From the NCBI RefSeq assembly GCF_026283955.1, contig NZ_JAPDPE010000018.1, forward strand, positions 1 through 55,311: DNA of 55,311 bases, given 5' to 3'. A model generated the notes under the pieces. That model was not told the origin of the DNA, did no database searches, and saw nothing but the letters and a program-made list of their open reading frames with translations. How positions within the stretch are numbered: the stretch's first letter is position 1; each line of letters begins with the position of its first letter. Positions 36,052-44,628 of this stretch are shown in pieces. Made by a program: the position numbers and the translations under genes. This DNA comes from Dyella silvatica. GTDB lineage: Bacteria; Pseudomonadota; Gammaproteobacteria; Xanthomonadales; Rhodanobacteraceae.

Positions 36052-36082
36052 AAAAACGCCCCGACCTCAGGCCGGGGCGTTT
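36052..36082. terminator. Bidirectional terminator between hypothetical gene and gltA
   Basis: AAAAACGCCCCG (36052-36063) pairs with CGGGGCGTTT (36073-36082). A and T tracts on both sides fit convergent transcription. Confidence 0.88.
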
Positions 36083-36102
36083 CTCACGACAGGCGCAAGC
36101 GC

Positions 36103-37398
36103 TTAGCGCTTGTCGGTCGGGATGTAATTGCGCACGTCGGAACCGGTATAGATCTGCCGCGGACGGCCAATACGGGCACCCGGGGTTTCGTGCTGCTCGA
36201 TCCAGTGTGCGATCCAGCCGGCGGTACGCGCGATGGCAAACATCACGGTAAACATTTCGGTCGGGATGCCCAGCGCCTTGTAGATGATGCCGGAGTAAAA
36301 ATCGACGTTCGGATATAGCTTGCGCTCGACGAAGTAGTCATCCTTCAACGCCGCCTCTTCCAGCTTCATCGCCACCTCGAGCAAGGGGTCGTTAACGCCC
36401 AGCTCGCTCAGCACCTTGTGGCACATCTCGCGAATGATCTTCGCGCGCGGGTCGAAGTTCTTGTAGACGCGATGACCAAAGCCCATCAGGCGGAAGCTGT
36501 CATTCTTGTCTTTGGCGCGATTGACGGCGGTTTCAACCTTGTCGGCCGTACCGATTTCCTGCAACTGCTTGAGCACCGCTTCATTGGCGCCACCATGTGC
36601 CGGACCCCAAAGCGCGGTGATACCGGCAGCGATCGAAGCGTACGGGTTGGCGCCGGTGGAACCCACCAGACGTACCGTAGAGGTCGATGCATTCTGCTCG
36701 TGATCGGCGTGCAGGATGAACAGCAAATCCAGCGCCTTGGCAGCCACCGGGCTCAACGTCAGCGGCTCGCTCGGCACTTCGAACATCATGTGCAGGAAGC
36801 GATCCACGTACTCAAGATTGTTGCGCGGATAACGCAACGGCCAGCCGATCGAATAGCGATAGCAAGCCGCGGCGATCGTCGGCATCTTGGCGATCAGGCG
36901 AATAGCCGCCAGCTTGCGGTCTTCCGGGTCGTCGACATTCAAATCATCGTGATAGAACGCCGAAAGCGAGGCGACCGAGGCGGCCAACATCGCCATCGGA
37001 TGCGCATCGTGATGGAAGCCCTGGAAAAAATTCTTCTGCGACTCATGCATCATCGTGTGATGCGTGATCTGGTGGTCGAAGCTGCTGAACTGGATCTGGT
37101 TCGGCAACTCACCATGGAGCAGCAGGTAGGCCACCTCGAGGAAACTGGACTTCTCGGCCAGCTGCTCGATCGGGTAACCGCGGTACAGCAGCACGCCCTC
37201 GTCACCATCGATATAGGTGATCGCACTCTTGGTGCTGGCGGTGCTGCCGTAACCTGGGTCGTAGGTAAAGTGTCCGGTGTCTTTGTACAACGTACCGATG
37301 TCGATACACGCCGGTCCGAGCGTACCGCTGAGCAGGGGTAATTCGCTGCTGCGTTGGCTTGACTCATCCACCAGCTTGACGATCTTGGAATCAGACAC
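36103..37398 (-). CDS. gltA: Citrate synthase
   Basis: The 431-residue type II (hexameric, gammaproteobacterial) citrate synthase catalyses oxaloacetate plus acetyl-CoA to citrate. Catalytic residues are in [11 protein letters not shown] and [14 protein letters not shown], and the active-site Asp is in [14 protein letters not shown]. The start is the GTG at 37398 ([12 protein letters not shown]), preceded by AAGGAGG; the open frame continues to 37524 but would ignore that site. Length compares well with E. coli GltA (427). An extended -10 promoter and a long palindrome lie 125-178 nt upstream. Confidence 0.96.
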   Translation of the reverse strand: MSDSKIVKLVDESSQRSSELPLLSGTLGPACIDIGTLYKDTGHFTYDPGYGSTASTKSAITYIDGDEGVLLYRGYPIEQLAEKSSFLEVAYLLLHGELPNQIQFSSFDHQITHHTMMHESQKNFFQGFHHDAHPMAMLAASVASLSAFYHDDLNVDDPEDRKLAAIRLIAKMPTIAAACYRYSIGWPLRYPRNNLEYVDRFLHMMFEVPSEPLTLSPVAAKALDLLFILHADHEQNASTSTVRLVGSTGANPYASIAAGITALWGPAHGGANEAVLKQLQEIGTADKVETAVNRAKDKNDSFRLMGFGHRVYKNFDPRAKIIREMCHKVLSELGVNDPLLEVAMKLEEAALKDDYFVERKLYPNVDFYSGIIYKALGIPTEMFTVMFAIARTAGWIAHWIEQHETPGARIGRPRQIYTGSDVRNYIPTDKR

Positions 37399-37522
37399 AG
37401 AAACCTCCTTCACGTAGTCATCGACGAGGCAACCTTGGGGACGGCGCCTGTTGACGAGGGAATGTGGGCGTCGCGCTCGACAAGGTGCTTGGCAAACACG
37501 CAGCGGCAATACGACGGCGCGC

Positions 37523-37576
37523 ATTATCGCACATCACTTCGGCATACATTCGACCGCGGATGGTCGAGTGTATGCC
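37523..37576 (-). promoter_or_regulatory. Candidate gltA promoter with 36-bp palindromic operator
   Basis: On the minus strand TGC followed by GATAAT (37523-37528) makes an extended -10 element, about 118 nt of leader before the GTG start. Immediately upstream lies a 15-6-15 inverted repeat: GGCATACATTCGACC (37541-37555) and GGTCGAGTGTATGCC (37562-37576), with one mismatch. It covers the -35 position, where no good -35 hexamer is seen. This suggests control by a dimeric regulator of unknown identity. Confidence 0.5.
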
Positions 37577-37592
37577 CATAGCGGACACGAAA

Positions 37593-37626
37593 AAGCACGG
37601 GGTGAGTTTGCACTCACCCCGTGCTT
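37593..37626 (-). terminator. Terminator of rpmE2
   Basis: A perfect 15-bp stem (37593-37607 with 37612-37626, loop TTGC) is followed on the minus strand by a run of Ts, 49 nt past the rpmE2 stop. Confidence 0.88.
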
Positions 37627-37675
37627 AAACTGAACTCATTGCGTTACCGAATGACGGCAAGGGCAACGACAGTAA

Positions 37676-37927
37676 TTACTTCGCGGCACCTGCGTAACGA
37701 CGACGGAACTTGTCGACGCGGCCACCCACGTCAAGCGTCTTCTGCTTGCCGGTGTAGAAAGGATGGGAATGGCTGGAGATATCCACCTTGATCAGCGGGT
37801 ACTCGTTGCCGTCTTCCCACTTCACGGTGTCCTTGGCGGCAATCGTCGAGCGCGTAAGGAACGCGAACTCAGACGACAGGTCCTGGAACACCACCGGCCG
37901 GTAATTCGGATGGATATCGGGCTTCAT
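37676..37927 (-). CDS. rpmE2: 50S ribosomal protein L31, type B (zinc-independent)
   Basis: The 83-residue protein matches type B L31: [49 protein letters not shown], and a basic C-terminus [14 protein letters not shown]. The four zinc-binding cysteines of type A L31 are absent, as expected for the C-minus form that can replace the zinc form. A near-consensus promoter lies upstream and a strong terminator downstream, so this is a well-expressed single-gene unit. Confidence 0.96.
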   Translation of the reverse strand: MKPDIHPNYRPVVFQDLSSEFAFLTRSTIAAKDTVKWEDGNEYPLIKVDISSHSHPFYTGKQKTLDVGGRVDKFRRRYAGAAK

Positions 37928-37962
37928 AAGCTGACTCTAAAGCGGTAGGTGACAAGAGCGGC

Positions 37963-37992
37963 ATTATATAAACCACTCAAGGACATAGTCAA
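37963..37992 (-). promoter_or_regulatory. Strong sigma-70 promoter of rpmE2
   Basis: On the minus strand TTGACT (37987-37992) and a perfect TATAAT (37963-37968) are separated by 18 nt. This predicts a leader of about 30 nt. No obvious zinc-uptake-regulator operator overlaps it, which hints at constitutive rather than zinc-starvation expression. Confidence 0.75.
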
Positions 37993-38090
37993 CCTGAGGC
38001 AGCCTTAAAAGCCTGAGCCCGGCCATGCCCCGAACGCTGATCCGGGGCGGGTGGCGAGCTTCAGAGTGCCTACCGCATCGAGGCTGGGCC

Positions 38091-39026
38091 TCATTTCTCA
38101 GCCCCCAACGCCTTCCGCACCATGGCCGCGAACCGGGGCTGGTCCACTTCGAGCACGATTCGCGCATTGGCCGGCCGGCCCAGACGACCCGCCCAATCCA
38201 CCACGGTGGCACCGCGGGTCAAACGGCCATCCAGCTCGACCGCGACGTGACGATTTTCACTGCGCGTGATGATATCCGGGTCGATCGCCACGGCCATCGC
38301 CAGCGCATCGGCGGCGATCACGCCACGACGCTCGTTTTTCGCATTGAAAGACCGCGCCGTCTGAAACACCTTGCCGAAAAACCTCGCGCGGTGATCCCCC
38401 CGCGCCAGCCAGTCATCGAACTCGCTTTCGTCGAAGGCATGCCGCAATGTCGCCTCCCAATCGACCAGGTCGAACTGTGGGAAGGCCTCGAACACCACCT
38501 GCGCCGCCTCAGGATCAAAGCCGACATTGAACTCAGCCGGCACCTTGCCGGTATTGCCAAGGCCTGTGACCGCCCCGCCCATCACCACCAGCCGCGCAAC
38601 GCGCCCGGGCAAGCTAGGGTCCAGGCGCAACGCCAGCGCAAGATTGGTCAACGGCGCCAGCGCGACCAGGGTCAGCTCACCCGGGCGCTCACGGGTTAGC
38701 CGCAATAAAGCCAGCGCTGCCTGTTCGTCGCTGGCCAGCGCTTTCGGCTCCGGGTAGCCAACATCACCGAGACCATCCTTGCCGTGCACAAACGCGGCGT
38801 CTTCTTCTGGCAAGCGCACCAATGGCGTTGGACAGCCAGCGAATACCGGGGTGGGAGCAGCCAGCAAATCCACCAGGGTAAGCGCGTTGCGCACGGTATG
38901 ACCCAGCCCGACATTGCCAGCGGCAACACTTAGCCCTGCGACATCGGCGTGCGCGTGCGCCATCAGGATAGCCAGCGCATCGTCTACGCCAGGATCGGTG
39001 TCGATCAGGAGTTGCGGCTTGCTCAT
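38091..39026 (-). CDS. Inosine-uridine-type nucleoside hydrolase
   Basis: The 311-residue enzyme has the calcium-binding signature DTDPGVDDALAI at residues 9-20, VALAPLTNLALALRLDP, the VVMGGAV strand, AEFNVGFDPEAAQVV and a C-terminal Asp in DWAGRLG. The family splits ribonucleosides into base and ribose for salvage. The usual active-site His region near residue 240 is weakly conserved, so base preference is uncertain. The ATG at 39026 overlaps the stop codon of the frame-shifted recG (ATGA), a coupling created by the recG mutation. Confidence 0.9.
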   Translation of the reverse strand: MSKPQLLIDTDPGVDDALAILMAHAHADVAGLSVAAGNVGLGHTVRNALTLVDLLAAPTPVFAGCPTPLVRLPEEDAAFVHGKDGLGDVGYPEPKALASDEQAALALLRLTRERPGELTLVALAPLTNLALALRLDPSLPGRVARLVVMGGAVTGLGNTGKVPAEFNVGFDPEAAQVVFEAFPQFDLVDWEATLRHAFDESEFDDWLARGDHRARFFGKVFQTARSFNAKNERRGVIAADALAMAVAIDPDIITRSENRHVAVELDGRLTRGATVVDWAGRLGRPANARIVLEVDQPRFAAMVRKALGAEK

Positions 39027-41179
39027 AAGATACGGCTCTTTGGTAACAAGCCAGCTAGCTTAGAGCGACTGGTGAGCATGGAACAAGGCAACCCCTCGCG
39101 TAGCAGCCATCTGTATCGAGCACCTAGGCGTGCACATAACGGGCGGCGCCACCGACCCAGCGCTCGATCAATTGCTCCGCATGTTTCGCGTGCTGCTTCA
39201 AGATCGGCAATGCGAAAACTCAGCTGTCCGGTTTGCCGCGTACCCAAGACTTCGCCGGGACCGCGCAGTTCCAGGTCCTTTTCAGCTATGCGAAACCCGT
39301 CATTGGTCTCTCGCATCACCTGCAATCGCTCGCGTGCCAGCTGGCCCAACGGCGGCTGATATAGCAGCACGCAATTGGAAGCGATGGCGCCACGCCCGAC
39401 CCGCCCGCGCAATTGATGCAGCTGCGCCAGACCTAGCCGCTCGCTGTTCTCGATGACCATCAGGCTGGCATTAGGCACGTCCACGCCGACCTCGATCACC
39501 GTGGTCGCGACCAGCACGGCCAGCTCCCCCGCCTTGAACGCATCCATGACTGCCTGCTTTTCCTTCGGCTTCATGCGCCCATGAATCAAGCCAACGCGAA
39601 AGCCGGCCAAGGCCGCGGACAACTCGGCGTGCGCCACTTCGGCCGCCTGAGCGCGCAATTGCTCCGACTCTTCGATCAGGGTGCAAACCCAATACACCTG
39701 ACGGCCTTCGCGGCACGCGACATGAATGCGCTCGATCACTTCGTGACGGCGACCATTGGAGATAGCAATGGTCTGCACCGGTGTGCGGCCAGGTGGCAGC
39801 TCGTCAATCGAAGAGACGTCTAAATCGGCATACGCACTCATCGCCAGTGTGCGCGGAATAGGCGTCGCGGTAAGCACCAGCTGATGCGGCACCTGCTCGC
39901 CCTCGAGCCCCTTGTCACGCAGGGCAAGACGCTGATGCACGCCAAACCGGTGCTGTTCATCGACGATGACCAAGCCGAGCCGAGTGAAGCTCACACCCTC
40001 CTGCATCAAGGCGTGCGTGCCAATGACGATAGGCGCACCATCGGCTACGCGCTGCAAAGCCTTTTGCCGCGCCTTGCCCTGCACCTTGCCCGCCAGCCAC
40101 TCGACTTCAATGCCCAATGGCTCAAACCAGTGACGGAAGTTGCGCAAATGCTGTTCGGCCAGAAGCTCCGTGGGCGCCATCAAGGCCACCTGACGACCCG
40201 CCTCCAAGGCGGCCAAGGCGGCTAGCGCTGCAACGACGGTCTTGCCCGAGCCCACATCGCCCTGCACCAGGCGCAACATCGGCTTGGGCTGGACCAGATC
40301 CGCCGCAACCTCGCCCGAGACCTTTTGCTGCGCTGCCGTCAATTGAAACGGCAGACCATCGCGCAGGCGTTGGCGCAATTGACCATCACCGCCCAACACC
40401 GGAGCATGTCGACGCCGTACCGCCGCGCGCATGCGCTTGAGGCTGAGGTGCTGGGTCAGCAACTCTTCAAAAGCCAATCGCTGCTGGGTGGGATGACGGC
40501 CAAGCGTGAGTTGACCCAGGTGGGCATCTGCCGGCGGCCGATGCACGTACAGCAGTGCTTCTCGCAAGGAACTCAGCCCATGCTCCGCGCACAGCTCAGG
40601 CGGAATCAGCTCCAACTCCGCGCTCGGCGGCAATAAGGCCAGCGCCTTGCCGATAACCCCGGCCAGACGCTTCTGCCCCAGTCCATCAGTGGTGGGATAG
40701 ATCGGGCTAAGCCGCTCCTCGACGGTAATCGGCGCATCCTCAGTGACCCGCTGATATTGCGGATGCACCATCTCGAGGCCTTGCGCCCCCATCCGCACCT
40801 CGCCATAGCAAAGCAGCCGCGTACCGGGTCGCAGTTGTTCAGTCTGAGCCCGGCGAAAATGAAAGAAGCGCAGCAACAACGTGTGCCCCACGTTATCGCC
40901 AATCGCCACCTTCAATTGCGGTCGATATCGAAAACCGCTCTCGACCGCCTCGACCACACCCTCCACCTGAACCCGCTCGCCCGGCCGCAGATCGGCCAAG
41001 GCGGTGACATGGGTTTTGTCTTCGTAGCGCAAAGGCAGGTGAAACCATAAATCCTGCACCCGCTCCAGGCCCAGCCGCTTCAAGGACTCCGCCAGCGCCG
41101 GACCGACGCCAGCCAGCGCCGACACCGGCGTCGCACCGGCATCGTGATTGATCATGGACTGGGTGGGCCGAGCAGACAT
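39023..41179 (-). CDS. recG: ATP-dependent DNA helicase RecG with frame-shifted C-terminus
   Basis: The wedge/OB domain (residues about 60-150), Walker A GDVGSGKT near 307-314, the DEQH box, QLRGRVGRG, and the TRG-region segment DLELRGPGEVLGTRQTG are all intact. RecG remodels stalled forks and branched DNA. After D659 the reading leaves the normal frame. The expected ending (LKQHAKHAEQLIERWVGG, then AARYVHA and stop) is found in the +1 frame at 39201-39124, and about 15 codons that normally precede it are missing. The open frame instead continues 59 residues of unrelated sequence to 39023. A deletion of about 47 nt explains both. The protein may be partly active or inactive. Confidence 0.88.
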   Translation of the reverse strand: MSARPTQSMINHDAGATPVSALAGVGPALAESLKRLGLERVQDLWFHLPLRYEDKTHVTALADLRPGERVQVEGVVEAVESGFRYRPQLKVAIGDNVGHTLLLRFFHFRRAQTEQLRPGTRLLCYGEVRMGAQGLEMVHPQYQRVTEDAPITVEERLSPIYPTTDGLGQKRLAGVIGKALALLPPSAELELIPPELCAEHGLSSLREALLYVHRPPADAHLGQLTLGRHPTQQRLAFEELLTQHLSLKRMRAAVRRRHAPVLGGDGQLRQRLRDGLPFQLTAAQQKVSGEVAADLVQPKPMLRLVQGDVGSGKTVVAALAALAALEAGRQVALMAPTELLAEQHLRNFRHWFEPLGIEVEWLAGKVQGKARQKALQRVADGAPIVIGTHALMQEGVSFTRLGLVIVDEQHRFGVHQRLALRDKGLEGEQVPHQLVLTATPIPRTLAMSAYADLDVSSIDELPPGRTPVQTIAISNGRRHEVIERIHVACREGRQVYWVCTLIEESEQLRAQAAEVAHAELSAALAGFRVGLIHGRMKPKEKQAVMDAFKAGELAVLVATTVIEVGVDVPNASLMVIENSERLGLAQLHQLRGRVGRGAIASNCVLLYQPPLGQLARERLQVMRETNDGFRIAEKDLELRGPGEVLGTRQTGQLSFRIADLEAARETCGAIDRALGRWRRPLCARLGARYRWLLREGLPCSMLTSRSKLAGLLPKSRIL

Positions 41180-41276
41180 AAGGGGAAGCCTACCGGAGCA
41201 CGATGCGCTCGCGTAGTCCGCATAACCCGCAGCCCCTGTCAGTCAAACGCGATCAGCCCGATCAGCCGAACCTGAC

Positions 41277-41660
41277 TCAATCCAGCACCATCACCGCGTC
41301 GACTTCGACCTGCGCCGCCTTGGGCAACGCCGAAACCTCGATGGTGGAGCGCGCCGGAAAAGGTGCATGGAAATACTCGGCCATCACCGCGTTCACTGTC
41401 GCGAAGTGCGCGAGGTCGGTCACGTAAATGCCAACGCGCACTATCTGCCCCAGCGAGCCTCCGGCAGCCTGCGCCACCGCCATGAGATTCTCGAAGACAC
41501 GGCGTGTCTGCGCCGCGATGTCGCCATCGACCAACGCACCCGTCGCCGGATCCAATGGAATCTGACCCGAGAAATACACCGTATTACCTGCACGCACAGC
41601 TTGTGAATACGGGCCAATCGCGGCAGGGGCTTGATCGGTGCTGATGATGCTGCGAGACAT
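41277..41660 (-). CDS. ridA: RidA family reactive imine/enamine deaminase
   Basis: The 127-residue RidA/YjgF/L-PSP protein has the conserved opening [23 protein letters not shown], the catalytic Arg in [15 protein letters not shown], and the C-terminal [10 protein letters not shown]. It hydrolyses 2-aminoacrylate-type imines made by PLP enzymes. ATG at 41660 has GAGGA seven bases upstream. It lies between spoT and recG, all in one direction, with a nine-unit tandem repeat starting 13 nt ahead of its start codon. Confidence 0.95.
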   Translation of the reverse strand: MSRSIISTDQAPAAIGPYSQAVRAGNTVYFSGQIPLDPATGALVDGDIAAQTRRVFENLMAVAQAAGGSLGQIVRVGIYVTDLAHFATVNAVMAEYFHAPFPARSTIEVSALPKAAQVEVDAVMVLD

Positions 41661-41672
41661 GGATTTTCCTCA

Positions 41673-41735
41673 GGAACGGGGAACGGGGAACGGGGAACGG
41701 GGAACGGGGAACGGGGAACGGGGAACGGGGAACGG
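41673..41735 (+). repeat. Tandem heptanucleotide repeat (GGAACGG)x9, G-quadruplex-prone
   Basis: Nine perfect GGAACGG units, plus a partial tenth, give alternating GGGG and AAC on the plus strand. This spacing is ideal for intramolecular G-quadruplexes. The array occupies the spoT-ridA gap, 13 nt upstream of the ridA start, and its G-rich strand is the template strand for ridA. Confidence 0.95.
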
Positions 41736-41861
41736 GGAAAAGCCTAAGAGGCGGGAGCGGAAAAGCAAGCGCAAAAATCAGCAAAGATCAAAAATGAACG
41801 CAAAGTCCACAGCCCTCTGGCGCGATGCTCCCGGCTCCCTATTCCTGCTCCCGCTTTTCTA

Positions 41862-44027
41862 CTAAAGCGGATACCGATACGCCCCGCTCACCACCCCAGT
41901 GCGCCGTACGCGTCGAATCACATCGGCAAGATGCTTGCGGCTCTTCACTTCAAGCGCGAACAGCAAGGTAGCGGCGGCGGCATCGCGCTCCACGTATTCC
42001 ACATTCGAGATATTCGAATTGGCCGCCGCGATGGCGGCAGCAATGGTCGCCAGCACGCCCGGCCGGTTCATGACTTCGATGCGCAATTCGGCGTGGTAAT
42101 CGCCCTGCACATCGCGGGCCCACTCAATCGCCACACAGCGCTCCGGCGACTTGCGCAGCTCCATCACATTGGGGCATTCGACGCGGTGCACGACAACGCC
42201 TTTGCCGGACGACAGATAACCGATGATTTCGTCGCCCGGCAAGGGGTGACAGCATGCGGCAAAACTCAGCACGCCACGCTCGGCACCGGTGATCGTGATT
42301 TTTTCGGAAGCCAGCGTCGGCGACAGTGCCTGGCCTTTTTGCTTGCCGCGCGAGGCAAGCAGCTGGTTGGCCACCATGTGCGGCATTCGGTTGCCCAGCC
42401 CGATCTCGGACAGCAATTCTTCCAGTCGCTTGAATTTGGCCGCATCGAGAAAGCGATCCAGCACCGCCGGTGGAATCGCATCCAGACTGCTGCCCAGGGC
42501 ATCCAGCGCACGATCGAGCATGCGATGACCGAAATCGACTGCATCCTCGTGCTGCAAATGCTTTAAATACTGACGAATCGCCGTGCGCGCCTTGCCGGTC
42601 ACCACTGATTCCAGCCACGCTGGGTTGGGCACGGCCGATGGCGCGGTAATCACCTCGACCAGCTGGCCTGACTCCAACCGCGTGCGCAGCGGCAATAGTT
42701 TTTTGTCGACGCGCGCCGCCACCGCATGGTCACCGACGTCGGTATGCACGGCGTAGGCGAAATCGAGCGCGGTGGCATTGCGCGGCAACGACAGAATGTC
42801 ACCCCGCGGCGTGAACAGATAAACCTCGTCCGGAAAGAGGTCGATCTTGACGTTCTCGATAAATTCCGCCGACGAGGCGGTGTTTGCCTGGCTATCGGCC
42901 AACGAAGACAACCACTCGCGGGCACGCGCCTGCGCGCTGTTCGCCGGGCCACTATCGGTTTTGTAAGCCCAATGCGCAGCGACGCCGCGCTCAGCGACCG
43001 AATCCATTTCGGCAGTGCGGATCTGCACCTCAATCGGCGCGCCGAATGGTCCCAGCAGGACGGTATGCAGGGATTGGTAACCGTTGGCTTTGGGGATCGC
43101 GATGAAATCCTTGAAACGCCGGTCCACCGGCTTGTACAGCGAATGCACCGCACCCAAGGCCATGTAACAGCTCATCGCGTTATCTACGACAACGCGAAAC
43201 CCATACACATCCATCAATTGCGCAAAACTTTTGTGCTCGTTGCGCATCTTGGAGTAGATGCTCCACGGCGACTTGATCCGGCCAACCACGCGAACCTGCA
43301 AATGCTCCACTGCAAGACGTGCCGACAAGGCCATCTCGATCTTGCCCATGGCTTCACGGCGATTACCGATAGCGGCGCGAATGCGCTCGCTGATCACCCG
43401 ATAACGATCCGGATACAGAGCTCGAAAGCCAAGATCCTGCAACTCGGCCTTGAACTTGTTCATGCCCAGGCGCTGCGCGATGGGTGCGTAGATTTCCAGC
43501 GTTTCGCGCGCAATACGCCGGCGTGACGGCGCATCTTTGGCGCCTAGGGTGCGCATATTGTGCAAGCGATCAGACAGTTTGATCAGGATCACGCGCAGAT
43601 CGCGTGCCATCGCCAAAAGCATCTTGCGAAAACTCTCGGCATCCGCCTCTTGGCGGCTGCTGAAGCGCATTTTGTCCAGCTTGGTCACACCGTCGACCAG
43701 CTCGGCCACCACCTCGCCGAATTCGCCGGCCAGCTCGGTACGGCTAAGCTCGGTGTCTTCCAGGGTGTCGTGCAGGATCGCCGCGATAATAGTCTCGGCG
43801 TCCAAACCTAGCTCGGCAAGAATGCCCGCTACCGCGACCGGGTGAGTGATATAGGGCTCACCGCTCTTGCGCTCTTGCCCCTCCTGCGCCTGCGCGCCGA
43901 TTTCGTAGGCACGCAGCACACGCTCCACCTGCGCTTCGGGCAGGTAGGAGACGCGTTCTTTCAAAGCCAATACATAAGGCGGCAACGTTGACGTATCCAC
44001 GGTGGAAAGATGCGTGGCCGTCGGCAT
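41862..44027 (-). CDS. spoT: Bifunctional (p)ppGpp synthetase/hydrolase SpoT
   Basis: The 721-residue RelA/SpoT homologue has an HD hydrolase domain with H62 (YITHP), H86-D87 and E90-D91 (LHDTLEDT), intact as in an active hydrolase. The synthetase domain has the RFKD motif (DRRFKDFIAIPKANGYQSLH) typical of bifunctional enzymes, and EVQIRT. A TGS domain (VYLFTPRGDILSLP), a zinc-finger-like region with AACCHPLPGDEIIGY, and a C-terminal ACT domain (MNRPGVLATIAAAIAAANSN) follow. It controls alarmone levels in the stringent response. It follows rpoZ after 157 nt, the usual gene order. Confidence 0.97.
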   Translation of the reverse strand: MPTATHLSTVDTSTLPPYVLALKERVSYLPEAQVERVLRAYEIGAQAQEGQERKSGEPYITHPVAVAGILAELGLDAETIIAAILHDTLEDTELSRTELAGEFGEVVAELVDGVTKLDKMRFSSRQEADAESFRKMLLAMARDLRVILIKLSDRLHNMRTLGAKDAPSRRRIARETLEIYAPIAQRLGMNKFKAELQDLGFRALYPDRYRVISERIRAAIGNRREAMGKIEMALSARLAVEHLQVRVVGRIKSPWSIYSKMRNEHKSFAQLMDVYGFRVVVDNAMSCYMALGAVHSLYKPVDRRFKDFIAIPKANGYQSLHTVLLGPFGAPIEVQIRTAEMDSVAERGVAAHWAYKTDSGPANSAQARAREWLSSLADSQANTASSAEFIENVKIDLFPDEVYLFTPRGDILSLPRNATALDFAYAVHTDVGDHAVAARVDKKLLPLRTRLESGQLVEVITAPSAVPNPAWLESVVTGKARTAIRQYLKHLQHEDAVDFGHRMLDRALDALGSSLDAIPPAVLDRFLDAAKFKRLEELLSEIGLGNRMPHMVANQLLASRGKQKGQALSPTLASEKITITGAERGVLSFAACCHPLPGDEIIGYLSSGKGVVVHRVECPNVMELRKSPERCVAIEWARDVQGDYHAELRIEVMNRPGVLATIAAAIAAANSNISNVEYVERDAAAATLLFALEVKSRKHLADVIRRVRRTGVVSGAYRYPL

Positions 44028-44184
44028 AGGAGTTCGGCGCCGGCTCAGGCAGCCGCCCCGTGATGCTGGCTAGAACAAAGGCTGGCCTGGTCGTGATGAG
44101 GGGTGGCGGGAGTCTGCACGCGCCAGCGCCACACCCCGGCAGAGCCGGCGCGGCGCAAGCGCTGAGAACAGCCGCCGCCATCCA

Positions 44185-44475
44185 TCAGTCGTCTCCGCCT
44201 TTGGAGAGATCGTCATCAACCTCAGCGGCAGCCCATTCCTGAGCCTCACGCTCGGCGCGCTCTTTCTCGGCACGGTCGATTTCATCGATGGTGGCCTGGT
44301 CGATGCGGCGGGCGGCGATTTCGCGCAGGGCAAGCACGGTCGGCTTGTCATGGTCCGGATTGACCGCCGGCTCGGCGCCATTGGCGAGCTGACGGGCGCG
44401 CTTAGCCGCCATCTGCACGAGGTCAAAACGGTTGTCGACCACCTCTAGGCAGTCCTCGACGGTAATACGTGCCAT
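44185..44475 (-). CDS. rpoZ: RNA polymerase omega subunit
   Basis: The 96-residue omega subunit has the typical start [20 protein letters not shown], then [26 protein letters not shown], and an acidic, Glu/Asp-rich tail. It stabilises the beta-prime subunit and forms part of one ppGpp-binding site on RNA polymerase. It precedes spoT as usual, but gmk, its common upstream neighbour, lies about 5.7 kb away beyond the mla genes. Confidence 0.97.
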   Translation of the reverse strand: MARITVEDCLEVVDNRFDLVQMAAKRARQLANGAEPAVNPDHDKPTVLALREIAARRIDQATIDEIDRAEKERAEREAQEWAAAEVDDDLSKGGDD

Positions 44476-44534
44476 GTGTAAATCCTTAGGGAATAAAGAG
44501 ACTTAAGATTGCAGCCAGTGTAGCCAGAGGCCGC

Positions 44535-44564
44535 TTGGCTGGCAATGCAGCAACCCCGTATGAT
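44535..44564 (+). promoter_or_regulatory. Candidate sigma-70 promoter of mlaA
   Basis: TTGGCT (44535-44540) and TATGAT (44559-44564) are spaced by 18 nt, in the divergent region between rpoZ and mlaA. The predicted transcript starts near 44571, about 60 nt before the SD-supported GTG. Confidence 0.5.
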
Positions 44565-44628
44565 ACGCGGTTCAGCCGCTGGGGGTGTCTCGACAACTGG
44601 GCTCTCTTACGAAAGGAGATCGTCAGCC

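Noticed and set aside
41584-41784. An open frame encoding repeated FPVPRSP units
   Set aside because: It is the translated GGAACGG heptamer array and overlaps the ridA start; there is no evidence of a protein.
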